Notes under the pieces: generated by a model | Seen by the model: only the letters and a program-made list of their open reading frames with translations | The model's database searches: none | Told to the model about the DNA's origin: nothing | Program-made: the position numbers and the translations under genes | DNA from: Vibrio sp. D404a | GTDB lineage: Bacteria > Pseudomonadota > Gammaproteobacteria > Enterobacterales > Vibrionaceae | Reading direction: 5' to 3' | Assembly: GCF_030248535.1 (NCBI RefSeq) | Contig: NZ_JAHGAJ010000009.1 | Location: forward strand, 25,031 to 89,030 | DNA length: 64,000 bases | In this document: positions 27,795 through 35,163 of the stretch, piece by piece | Layout of the letters: each line of letters begins with the position of its first letter | Position numbering within the stretch: position 1 is the first letter of the stretch

Positions 27795-28778
27795 ATGATT
27801 AAGTTCGCTGTAATTGGCACCAATTGGATCACTCAGAAATTTGTACAGGCTGCTCACGAAGTCAGCGCCATGCAATTAACAGCGGTCTATTCTCGAAATC
27901 TAGAGAGCGCAGTGGCTTTCGGTGAAGAGTTTGGCGTGACCACTCATTACACCAATCTAGACGATCTTGCCAACGACCAGACCATCGACGCGGTTTACAT
28001 CGCTTCTCCAAATTCTTTTCATTGCCAGCAAGCCATTACGCTGATGGAACACAACAAGCATGTAATTTGTGAGAAACCGGTGGCATCGAACCTGCACGAA
28101 GCACAACAGATGTTTGCTATCGCCGAAAAGCACAATGTGGTTCTATTTGAAGCGTATAAATCGCAGTACCTGCCAAACTTTCAAGCCGTGCAGCAAGCTC
28201 TGCCGAAGATCGGCAAAATCCATAAGGCACACATTAGCTACTGCCAGTATTCATCTCGTTATCAAAGATACCTAGATGGCGAGAATCCAAACACCTTCAA
28301 TCCAGCATTTTCAAATGGCTCTCTGATTGATATCGGCTTTTACTCAGTGGCGGCAGCAGTGGCTCTGTTTGGTAAGCCAGAAAAGGTACAAGCGTCTGCT
28401 CATCTGTTGGAGTCTGGCGTGGACGGCCATGGCAGCGCAATCTTCCGTTACCCTGATTACGACGTGACACTGGCACACTCTAAGGTCAGTGATTCTTACG
28501 CTTACAGTGAGATTCAAGGTGAGCTAGGTGCGATTTTGATTGACCATATTGCAGAGTGTACGCACGTCAAGATTCAGTATCGCAATGGCGAAGTTGAAGA
28601 GTTAAGCCAACCTCAGAGAGACAACTCGATGTGTTATGAAGCCGAGATGTTTGCTCAGGTACTCAAAGGGAATAGTGAGGCACAATTACAAGCACAGCAG
28701 CGCGCGCTCACCGTATCAGAGCTAATAACAGAAATGCGTCGTCAAGTTGGTGTGCATTATCCAGCGGACGAACTTTAA
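27795..28778 (+). CDS. Gfo/Idh/MocA-family oxidoreductase
   Basis: 327 residues from the ATG at 27795, with GGGA eight bases upstream; the frame also opens 45 bases earlier. The N-terminal Rossmann fold starts MIKFAVIGTNWITQKF, and the family signature HVICEKPVASN (with the catalytic Lys) lies near residue 92. These NAD(P)-dependent dehydrogenases act on sugars, inositols or related alcohols. The gene has no pathway neighbours, so the substrate is open. Confidence 0.9.
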   Translation: MIKFAVIGTNWITQKFVQAAHEVSAMQLTAVYSRNLESAVAFGEEFGVTTHYTNLDDLANDQTIDAVYIASPNSFHCQQAITLMEHNKHVICEKPVASNLHEAQQMFAIAEKHNVVLFEAYKSQYLPNFQAVQQALPKIGKIHKAHISYCQYSSRYQRYLDGENPNTFNPAFSNGSLIDIGFYSVAAAVALFGKPEKVQASAHLLESGVDGHGSAIFRYPDYDVTLAHSKVSDSYAYSEIQGELGAILIDHIAECTHVKIQYRNGEVEELSQPQRDNSMCYEAEMFAQVLKGNSEAQLQAQQRALTVSELITEMRRQVGVHYPADEL

Positions 28779-28937
28779 ACACATTTCGCTAACTCTATGA
28801 TTTGTAATGATCGGCTTATCTTAAATAACCTTTAGTTGTCTTGACGACAAATTACCTGATTAGTCGATCACTGGATCATCTGATTAAATCCGCCTTCGAA
28901 AAGCAAAGTTAATTTTAATTTATTGAAGGTGTTTAAA

Positions 28938-29096
28938 ATGTTTTCAATCGAAGATCGTGTTGTAGCAACAAAGGGTATCGAACTAGGTGAGATGGTAGTA
29001 ACAGGTCTAAGCGCAGGCGGTTTCTACGTTCACGTTACAACTATCGAGGGTGGTCTTACACTAACTTACCCTATGCAAGATCTTAAAAAAGCATAA
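28938..29096 (+). CDS. 52-aa conserved-looking small protein
   Basis: ATG at 28938 with GAAGGTG nine bases upstream, 52 codons, TAA at 29094-29096. The product starts MFSIEDRVVATKGIELG and contains alternating hydrophobic and polar residues (FYVHVTTIEGGLTLTY) that suggest a small five-stranded beta barrel, ending in a short helix. Codon use matches the surrounding genes, and a hairpin terminator follows. It is too short for common length cut-offs, and I do not recognise the family. A small nucleic-acid- or protein-binding role is conceivable but not shown. Confidence 0.7.
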   Translation: MFSIEDRVVATKGIELGEMVVTGLSAGGFYVHVTTIEGGLTLTYPMQDLKKA

Positions 29097-29147
29097 TTAG
29101 ACGTTTTTAGCTCGCGATTACGCGTAATTAGAAACATCAACGAATTA

Positions 29148-29197
29148 GGGCCTTGGTCAATACACTCTTCTGCATTGGAGTGAATTGCCAGGGCCTT
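29148..29197 (+). terminator. long hairpin after the 52-aa gene
   Basis: The arms GGGCCTTGGTCAATACACTC and GAGTGAATTGCCAGGGCC pair through a long imperfect stem with one bulge, followed by ATCTATTTCT. It probably ends the small gene's transcript. Confidence 0.6.
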
Positions 29198-29357
29198 ATC
29201 TATTTCTGCGAGCCACTCCTACCTCCTGATATGTTGACCACTTTGCGGGTTACGAAATTTCTATTACATTTCAATACAAGTACTTATGGTCTCAAACAAC
29301 TTCTGGTAAATTAGCGTTATCTTATGCTTGGATAGCTTATACATTTAAGGGGAAGCC

Positions 29358-29990
29358 ATGAAGCTTTATATCTATGATCACTGTCCATTCTGCGCACGCG
29401 TTGCCTTTGTCGCGCGCTCATTAGGCCTGACTGTGGAACTGGTGTCTGTCGACTACCATGACGCACAAACCCTAATTGATCTTATTGGCAAGAAAATGGT
29501 ACCGGTTCTTGAAAAAGACGATGGCTCTATCATGGCTGAAAGCCTAGATATCATCAGTTATTTCATGGATCTTGCGAACAGCGACGAGCATCGCGAACCC
29601 GCAACCACGACCACCCAATTTCAAACTCGCGCTTTCCCATTAACACAGCGCATTGGTCGCCCACGTTGGTGGAAGCTGGATCTACCAGAGTATCGCTCAG
29701 ATGAAAGTAAAGCAGCTTGGCGTGAGAGCAAAGAGACCGAGGAATTCAACTTCGACAAGCTGATCGAGCAGACTCCTCAGTTCGTGCAACTGATCAACCC
29801 TCTTCTCAAAGACGCAGAGCTTCTGCTGGACTTCGAAAAGGGAGAATCCACCGTGCCTCTTATCGATCAGGCCGTTTACTTCTCCATGCTGCGCGGTTTC
29901 TACGTTGAATCAAGCATTGAATGGCCACCAGAACTCGACCGTTGGATGGAGCGCAAAAGCAAAGAGCTCGGTGTTGGGCTGCTTGAGTAG
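29358..29990 (+). CDS. grxB: glutaredoxin 2 (GrxB)
   Basis: 210 residues, close to E. coli GrxB (215). An N-terminal glutaredoxin fold carries the redox motif CPFC (Cys9 and Cys12), with MKLYIYDHCPF matching the family start and MAESLDIISYF at the usual position. It is followed by the all-helical GST-like C-terminal domain ending SIEWPPELDRWME. It reduces protein disulphides using glutathione in the cytoplasm. GGGG lies before the ATG, and the gene shares a strong bidirectional terminator with the converging FMN reductase gene. Confidence 0.9.
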   Translation: MKLYIYDHCPFCARVAFVARSLGLTVELVSVDYHDAQTLIDLIGKKMVPVLEKDDGSIMAESLDIISYFMDLANSDEHREPATTTTQFQTRAFPLTQRIGRPRWWKLDLPEYRSDESKAAWRESKETEEFNFDKLIEQTPQFVQLINPLLKDAELLLDFEKGESTVPLIDQAVYFSMLRGFYVESSIEWPPELDRWMERKSKELGVGLLE

Positions 29991-30008
29991 ACGAATACCC
30001 ATCGTAGT

Positions 30009-30039
30009 AAAAAACCGAAGCCTAGTGCTTCGGTTTTTT
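30009..30039. terminator. bidirectional terminator between grxB and the FMN reductase gene
   Basis: A stem AAAAAACCGAAGC / GCTTCGGTTTTTT with a 5-base loop gives a T-run in both directions. It serves the converging genes that end at 29990 (plus) and 30071 (minus). Confidence 0.9.
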
Positions 30040-30070
30040 TATGGGCTTGGTAACACAAATAAGCGGTTTA

Positions 30071-30601
30071 CTAGCCCAGAGTCACTTTATTCATTATTGA
30101 CTCAAGCTCTTGGACGAGCTCTGGGTGCTTTAGCTGCCCAGTTGCTACGTCGAAGTTATCGTAAAAGCTTGGTACCGATAAATGCCCTTTCACATCCGCA
30201 TCAAAATACGGAGCAGAGGCGACTGCTGACGCCAGTACCGAACTTGCACCACCCGGCCCCGGAGAAGTTGCGAGCATCACAACGGGCTTGCCTTGGTACA
30301 CTTTCATATTGATACGTGATACCCAATCAAAGATGTTCTTAAACGCTGCTGTGTAAGTGCCGTTATACTCCGCAAACGAGATAACCACCGCGTCAGACTC
30401 CGTAATTTTGTTGTAGAACTGATGAGCCAATACCGGAATGCCCTGATTTTTCTCTCGTTGTTCGCTATAGATAGGCATCTCAAAATCGTTAAGGTCTAAG
30501 GTTTCTACTTCTGAACCAGCTACTAAGCCTGCTGTGTAGGTAGCCAATTGTTTGTTGATAGATTTAGTGCTGTTGGTTGCGCCAATTGCTAATACTTTCA
30601 T
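30071..30601 (-). CDS. NADPH-dependent FMN reductase/NAD(P)H oxidoreductase
   Basis: A 176-residue flavodoxin-like flavoprotein. The start IGATNSTKSINKQLATYTAGL binds the FMN phosphate, and FAEYNGTYTAAFKNIFDW is the conserved FMN-contact and dimer segment, followed by LATSPGPGGA. The family reduces FMN, azo dyes or quinones with NAD(P)H. Its ATG is four bases after the stop of the arylamine N-acetyltransferase gene, so the two form an operon. The pairing suggests a joint role against aromatic amines or azo compounds, by inference. Confidence 0.85.
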   Translation of the reverse strand: MKVLAIGATNSTKSINKQLATYTAGLVAGSEVETLDLNDFEMPIYSEQREKNQGIPVLAHQFYNKITESDAVVISFAEYNGTYTAAFKNIFDWVSRINMKVYQGKPVVMLATSPGPGGASSVLASAVASAPYFDADVKGHLSVPSFYDNFDVATGQLKHPELVQELESIMNKVTLG

Positions 30602-30604
30602 TAA

Positions 30605-31411
30605 TTAAGCCTCTGGTTTATCTAAAAATGGTATAAATGCTTGGTAATTGATCTTAGGTTCTAAGTCGAAATGCGCTTTGAGTGCCTGATAAAAATCCGC
30701 TTCACTCTCTAATTCAACCTCTTGTATCTCCTCGCCTTTTCGCACCTTCAATTCGCGATTAAACAAGGTAGTGATACCCTCTTGGGTTGGTCTTGCCACA
30801 ACGCAGCGTCGAGTAAACAAAGAACTGGGGTGCGTCGAGGTAAAGTGATTTCCATATTCCAAGTCATTCCACACCACATGGTTCATGTCTAAGCTGTACA
30901 AGTTGATCCACTTTTCCTCTTCAAACACTTGTAGCATTGCGCCAAACAAAGGATCTTCGACGAAACGGAAGGTTTGCAGATCGGTTTTTATCACTTGTTC
31001 AAAGACCAGCGGCAGTGGAGCTCTTGGCGTATTGGTGCCAAAGCCCGCATCCACAATCCACTGCTGTTCATCAATGGTGAGCAAATTAATACGGTGCCCC
31101 TGACCGGTGGGTTGTTCGCCAAAATGTACTCGCCCCAACAACGGTCGAACCGTAAACCCCATGTGCGAAAGTACATTGAACAAAAGCCCATTCAGCTCTT
31201 GGCAATAACCACCACGCTTGTTGGAAACCAACTTGTCAAACAATGCCTGCTCGGTAATCTCGATGACTTCACCGTTTAAGATAGATAGGTTCTCAAATGG
31301 AATGGTGCGATGTTGATGGTGATGTATGAGCTTTAGTGTTGACTCGTTGATCTCTGACTGTTGGGCTAAGCCAATACGTTGAAAATACTGTTCAATCATT
31401 TGTGGGGTCAT
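30605..31411 (-). CDS. arylamine N-acetyltransferase
   Basis: 268 residues, the usual NAT length. The catalytic triad is visible: Cys in NKRGGYCQELNGLL (about residue 70), His in GQGHRINLL and Asp in VDAGFGTN. The enzyme transfers acetyl from acetyl-CoA to arylamines and hydrazines, a detoxification or secondary-metabolism step. It acts in the cytoplasm. AAGG precedes the ATG, and the FMN reductase gene follows after three bases. Confidence 0.9.
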   Translation of the reverse strand: MTPQMIEQYFQRIGLAQQSEINESTLKLIHHHQHRTIPFENLSILNGEVIEITEQALFDKLVSNKRGGYCQELNGLLFNVLSHMGFTVRPLLGRVHFGEQPTGQGHRINLLTIDEQQWIVDAGFGTNTPRAPLPLVFEQVIKTDLQTFRFVEDPLFGAMLQVFEEEKWINLYSLDMNHVVWNDLEYGNHFTSTHPSSLFTRRCVVARPTQEGITTLFNRELKVRKGEEIQEVELESEADFYQALKAHFDLEPKINYQAFIPFLDKPEA

Positions 31412-31571
31412 GCTGTGCCTTATTATTCTATGGGAGAGTTCTTCTCTTCACTGCTGACGGCCATCTTAAAACCTCAAGTTAACTTTAGGTAAAGCACTTT
31501 TTTAAATTATTTTTAGAGAGCAATTGAAAAAGAAAAAATCGACCAAAAAGCCAGTAGTTAAACAATTACAG

Positions 31572-32039
31572 CTAATAGCACTCAATCCCCCACTCCATAT
31601 TGATAAAGTGCTCCCCAGCAGGGGCATCGTAGTTTTGCAAATCTACCCTTGCACTTAAGGCTACTTCTGGATACTCGCGTAGCAAGTCCGCTTCTAGCTC
31701 GATACCTTGCCGCCAGAAATCAACATCGCCTCGATAGCGAAATGCACCATCAACTTGAAAGTGCACTTGAGATGGCGTGACGACCTGTTCAAAACTACCA
31801 AGGTCAAAGTACACCAGCTTAAGCAACACGCGACCGCCCTTTTTGTTTGAGGTGAGCTTGAAACGCAGTGCTTGCCCTTCAAATCGTTGGCCAAAATTCA
31901 GCTCTCCGGCGTTATCAATAACGGTGATTCCGCACTGTTCTTGCACATGCTTAGTAAACCTCAGTGTCTTATGCTGAGTTGCTGCGATCACAGGCGAAGT
32001 AAAGATTAACACCGAAAGTAATATGGCCACGATTTTCAA
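31572..32039 (-). CDS. exported small protein E of the five-gene operon
   Basis: 155 residues with a cleavable signal peptide (MKIVAILLSVLIFTSPVIA). It starts at TTG 32039, overlapping the upstream stop by one base, with AAGGGTGA about eight bases before it, and no later ATG would keep the signal peptide. The mature part has VQEQCGITV, an NFGQ segment, a VDGAFRYRGDVDFWRQG block and a final WGIECY. The same layout (VEQQCGI..., DGA, W-x-QG, WVIECD) appears in the fourth gene of the operon, so they are paralogues with one likely disulphide. I do not recognise the family. It resembles fimbrial or spore-coat-U-type subunits only in general shape. Confidence 0.65.
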   Translation of the reverse strand: MKIVAILLSVLIFTSPVIAATQHKTLRFTKHVQEQCGITVIDNAGELNFGQRFEGQALRFKLTSNKKGGRVLLKLVYFDLGSFEQVVTPSQVHFQVDGAFRYRGDVDFWRQGIELEADLLREYPEVALSARVDLQNYDAPAGEHFINMEWGIECY

Positions 32040-32449
32040 TTAACTATCACCCTTACTATGAAGTCTTTAACCGCTTCTTTGGTGGAATTTTCCGTACTTT
32101 TTATTTCATCATTCTCTAATGAAACCAAATACGTAGAATTAATGGATATCTTCTTATCGTTATATTCATAATCAATGATAAGGTCACATGATATATACTC
32201 ATCATTAACGTGATTGATCATGGTATTAGAATAGTCATAGCGACTACTAACATTCATTAATTCTACTTGAGTCCAGTTGATATATTCTGAACTGGATATT
32301 CCATCAAATATACGATTTTCATGATACTCAGAACCACTCTCACAGCGCTCATTTAACTCATCGCCATTGTCATACGCTTTATTATGAACATGACTGAGCG
32401 CATAAGGAGAAAGAAAGAGTACCAAAAAAAGAAATATCATTGTTTTCAT
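32036..32449 (-). CDS. exported AT-rich small protein D of the five-gene operon
   Basis: 137 residues from the ATG at 32449 (or 138 from 32452), with AAGG just upstream. A signal peptide (MIFLFLVLFLSPYALS) is followed by a Asp-, Glu-, Ser- and Tyr-rich mature part without recognised motifs. Two Cys occur (ERCESG and YISCDLI). The base composition is clearly lower in GC than the neighbours, which points to foreign or rapidly changing origin. It follows a hairpin that may reduce its expression relative to the gene before it. No family recognised. Confidence 0.6.
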   Translation of the reverse strand: MKTMIFLFLVLFLSPYALSHVHNKAYDNGDELNERCESGSEYHENRIFDGISSSEYINWTQVELMNVSSRYDYSNTMINHVNDEYISCDLIIDYEYNDKKISINSTYLVSLENDEIKSTENSTKEAVKDFIVRVIVN

Positions 32450-32458
32450 CATAAAACC

Positions 32459-32484
32459 TTAAAACCCTCTTACGAGGGTTTTAA
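32459..32484 (-). terminator. intraoperon hairpin (attenuator) after the presumed main subunit
   Basis: A perfect 11-bp stem with AAAACCCTC / GAGGGTTTT and loop TTAC, then T-rich on the minus strand. It lies between the stop of gene C (32489) and the start of gene D (32449), so it likely lets only part of transcription pass and protects the upstream mRNA. Confidence 0.7.
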
Positions 32485-32488
32485 AAAT

Positions 32489-32974
32489 CTAGTCACATTC
32501 GATAACCCAATTGGTTGCCAATTCATAGTCATCCGCATCAAGTAAATTTTCATCTATATCAATACGAGCTTGCAGACTAACAACAGCGCTATTATCTTGA
32601 AGTTCTTGTCGAGATACTCTTTGCCCTTGTTGCCAACGAATAGCATCCATTTCTTTATCAATCGCTCCATCAGCTTTGAAATAGATGTCTTGCTTACCAA
32701 CTTCGTTACCAAAGTCATCTTTATCTATATTACTAACTCTAAGATTCGTATGACTATTCTTCTCATTATTAATCAGCTTAACCTCTGCTTTCGATTCCAA
32801 ATAGTCGCTACCAAATGCTAAATCTGCCGTCGTATTAGTTACGTCGATACCACACTGCTGCTCTACAGTTGCTTTAAAGGTGACATCGTCGCTTGTATCT
32901 CTAGCAGCATGTGCTGACGACACTGACAGCACACCACAGGCTGCTAGCAATGTCAGTTGTTTAACTTTATTCAT
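32489..32974 (-). CDS. exported small protein C of the five-gene operon (presumed main subunit)
   Basis: 161 residues from the second ATG at 32974, five bases after GGAG. A signal peptide ends at SAHA. The mature part has VEQQCGIDV, FGSDYLESK, YFKADGAID, WQQGQRVS and a final WVIECD, the same framework as the last gene of the operon (31572-32039). The two Cys probably form a disulphide. A hairpin directly follows the stop, as in fimbrial operons where the major subunit needs more protein than its neighbours. No known family is recognised. Confidence 0.65.
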   Translation of the reverse strand: MNKVKQLTLLAACGVLSVSSAHAARDTSDDVTFKATVEQQCGIDVTNTTADLAFGSDYLESKAEVKLINNEKNSHTNLRVSNIDKDDFGNEVGKQDIYFKADGAIDKEMDAIRWQQGQRVSRQELQDNSAVVSLQARIDIDENLLDADDYELATNWVIECD

Positions 32975-32976
32975 CA

Positions 32977-33432
32977 TTACTCCGAAAAGGTTGTATTCAT
33001 TTGTTTCATTTTGAGAAGACGATACTTCTCAGCTTCAATTTGCAGCAATTTAAGCTCATGTTCTGCTTGAGCTAACTCTTCTTCTCTCTTCCTCTCCCTC
33101 AATTCAAATTCGTATAAGCGAGAACAATCCACTCGCTCTTCTCCACCAAATTGGAAAGTGATGGCGGCATAAATCCCCGCCTCGTCTTGGTTTTGGTGGT
33201 AGTAATTGTTTGGGTTGCCACTGTAGTAGTTGTCGCTGTCCTCATTGCCCGTCGCGCCATAAGTACCAAACTGAATGGTTTTACCGGTCGAGATAGCTTG
33301 CTCACACGACGCGCCTTCCGAGGTTCGAACTCGGTCGGTACCCGATGGGTTTGACACGCTAGGAATCGGATTGGCGTTCACCACCGAGGGGACAAAAAGC
33401 ATCCACAGCAGTAAGAGTAATTGCCTCATCAT
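32977..33432 (-). CDS. exported coiled-coil protein B of the five-gene operon
   Basis: About 151 residues from the ATG at 33432, which overlaps the stop of the preceding gene. A signal peptide ends at VVNA. The middle is Asn/Tyr/Gly-rich (SDNYYSGNPNNYYHQN), followed by GIYAAITFQFGG, a beta-like stretch. The C-terminal ~50 residues, starting VDCSRLYEFELRERKREEE, are a highly charged helix that would form a coiled coil. Two Cys occur (GASCEQ and VDCSRL). The combination of a beta segment and a terminal coiled coil suggests an outer-membrane or assembly-related part, but no family is known to me. Confidence 0.65.
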   Translation of the reverse strand: MMRQLLLLLWMLFVPSVVNANPIPSVSNPSGTDRVRTSEGASCEQAISTGKTIQFGTYGATGNEDSDNYYSGNPNNYYHQNQDEAGIYAAITFQFGGEERVDCSRLYEFELRERKREEELAQAEHELKLLQIEAEKYRLLKMKQMNTTFSE

Positions 33433-33779
33433 CAATACCTTTCGAACTTAATATTGGTACACACCTCATAGCTGTTGGGTGAGTCTGTCACCATTCGCGT
33501 ACATATTTTTTTCTTGGATTTCTGGCCAGCAGGAGTCTTAACACTGATATTTAATTCAATGTCTTGATTAGGACCCAAGCTCAATTTATTAGGAAACGAC
33601 TTGTTATCAATTCTCAAGTAATAGTCCGCTTTTTTGTTGTATTTATTTATTAAAGTAAACTTCACTTCGGTTTTGTCTGAATAAGCCTGATATTGTTTTT
33701 GGTCCCACACATGCAAATTAGCCATCGCGGGTAAACTCATCGTTAATAAAGAAGCTAAAATTAAAATGGTGGTTTTCAT
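33432..33779 (-). CDS. exported Ig-like protein A of the five-gene operon (first gene)
   Basis: 115 residues from the ATG at 33779; the longer frame from TTG 33794 is less likely. A signal peptide ends PAMA. The mature ~90 residues read as a single Ig-like beta sandwich (KFTLINKYNKKADYYLRI, NISVKTPAG) with two Cys near the end (KKICTRM, EVCTNI). It resembles the N-terminal half of periplasmic pilus chaperones in outline only; the diagnostic chaperone motifs are absent. Its stop overlaps the next start (TGATG), so genes A and B are translationally coupled. Confidence 0.6.
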   Translation of the reverse strand: MKTTILILASLLTMSLPAMANLHVWDQKQYQAYSDKTEVKFTLINKYNKKADYYLRIDNKSFPNKLSLGPNQDIELNISVKTPAGQKSKKKICTRMVTDSPNSYEVCTNIKFERY

Positions 33780-34151
33780 TACAATCAATCTCAATAAATA
33801 TCTTTGCGGCTAGACTATTTGAGATATTCAGTGATTTTTTACCATTTTGCGCCAAGGTATTAATTTAAGATGGATATCGCTGTTAATTGACTAAGCGATG
33901 ACATTGCCCTGAATAATTGATAACAAGAGAGCACAAACACAATAGAGTTTCGCCAGAAATCATGTCGTGAATGGATGATTGAAAGATCAAAAGCGAAAAA
34001 ACGAAAACAAACGAGATGATGCAGTTCGAAGTAAAGAAGTGAGAAGCAAAGAAGTGCCAAGAGGGAATAAGATCAAAAGAGACCTTGCTGCATGCTTGTG
34101 ATCCAGCAAGGTGACATCTTTAACAATGGTAGAAACAACGAGATCAGGAGA
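33780..34151. other. intergenic region between the five-gene operon and ppsR
   Basis: 372 bases without a convincing gene. The promoter of the five-gene operon should lie in the part nearest 33780. The part nearest ppsR holds the hairpin at 34082-34112. The rest is AT-rich, with no clear structure seen. Confidence 0.5.
34082..34112 (-). terminator. terminator after ppsR
   Basis: ACCTTGCTG / CAGCAAGGT, a 9-bp stem with a 13-base loop, followed on the minus strand by CTCTTTTGATCTT. It lies 40 bases after the ppsR stop. Confidence 0.6.
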
Positions 34152-34985
34152 TCAAAGCAAGCGACGTCTTAAACCAGTGCGTTCAAGAATACGCGTTGAG
34201 ATCTCTTCCACCGATAGTGAAGAGGTGTTGATGTAAGGAATCGCTTCACGCCTAAAGAGGGCTTCAACCGTTTGCAACTCATAAACACACTGAGAATCGC
34301 TAGCGTACTCACTGCCTGCAAGGCGGTTTTCACGAATCTCAGTTAAACGTTCTGCATCGATTGTCAAACCAAATAGCTTATGACGGTGTATCTCAAATTC
34401 AGGCAGCAGTCTCAAGCGAGCAATATCGTCATGGATAAACGGGTAGTTCGCCACGCGCAGACCAAACTGCATTGCCATGTAGAGGCTGGTTGGGGTTTTA
34501 CCACTGCGCGACACGCCGAGCAGAATAATGTCCGCCTCTTCCAGCCCTCTTAGTGTAATCCCATCATCGTGAGCCAAGGTGTACTCAATCGCAGCAATAC
34601 GATCGAAGTACTTATCAGAATCCTTGTTAACGCTACGCGAGCGCTGCAGCTTCGGTTTAGGTGCCATTTTGGTGTCGTCCTGCACTTTCTGCACAATGCT
34701 CTCTAGCACGTCATAACAGTGAGCAGGAGCGGCTAATAGCTTTTTCTTGATGTCAGGGATGACAATCGAGAAAAACACCAGTGGTTCATGACCCGTTTGT
34801 TGGTAGGAAATCTCGATCTCTTTGAGCAGGTCACTCAATTTGTCTTCACTTTCCACAAAAGGGAAGGTTTTTTCATTGGCTTTGAAGGGGAATTGACCTA
34901 GAACAACATGCCCTAAAGTCTCACATGTTATGGCCGTTCCATCAGAAACATAGAATACATCACGACTTTGAATATCAATTTGCAT
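34152..34985 (-). CDS. ppsR: PEP synthase regulatory protein (PSRP)
   Basis: 277 residues, as in E. coli PpsR. The DUF299 kinase/phosphotransferase P-loop is [12 protein letters not shown] (Gly157 to Lys163), followed by [17 protein letters not shown]. It phosphorylates and inactivates PpsA on a threonine using ADP, and reverses this with phosphate. The gene is divergent from ppsA and shares its upstream region, the usual arrangement. The ATG at 34985 has almost no ribosome site, which suggests low expression or reliance on an AT-rich leader. Confidence 0.95.
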   Translation of the reverse strand: MQIDIQSRDVFYVSDGTAITCETLGHVVLGQFPFKANEKTFPFVESEDKLSDLLKEIEISYQQTGHEPLVFFSIVIPDIKKKLLAAPAHCYDVLESIVQKVQDDTKMAPKPKLQRSRSVNKDSDKYFDRIAAIEYTLAHDDGITLRGLEEADIILLGVSRSGKTPTSLYMAMQFGLRVANYPFIHDDIARLRLLPEFEIHRHKLFGLTIDAERLTEIRENRLAGSEYASDSQCVYELQTVEALFRREAIPYINTSSLSVEEISTRILERTGLRRRLL

Positions 34986-35163
34986 TTTTTATTTAATGTT
35001 TAAAATTATTTTGAGTAGGATGGACACCATAATATATATAACAAAAGCCTGCTGACTATTACGTTCCCCACAGGTTTGAAAAATTTTTAACATTTTTTTC
35101 AATTCTGACGTAATCGTTTGCCTTTAAATCCCTACAAAACTTGCTATGTTTCTGGAGAAATAA

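Noticed and set aside
31572..33779. Chaperone-usher pilus operon
   Set aside because: No usher gene and no diagnostic chaperone motifs are present, so the exported operon is left without a family.
33860..34060. 66-codon Phe-rich minus-strand frame upstream of the exported operon
   Set aside because: No ribosome site, starts with TTG, AT-rich shadow-like composition.
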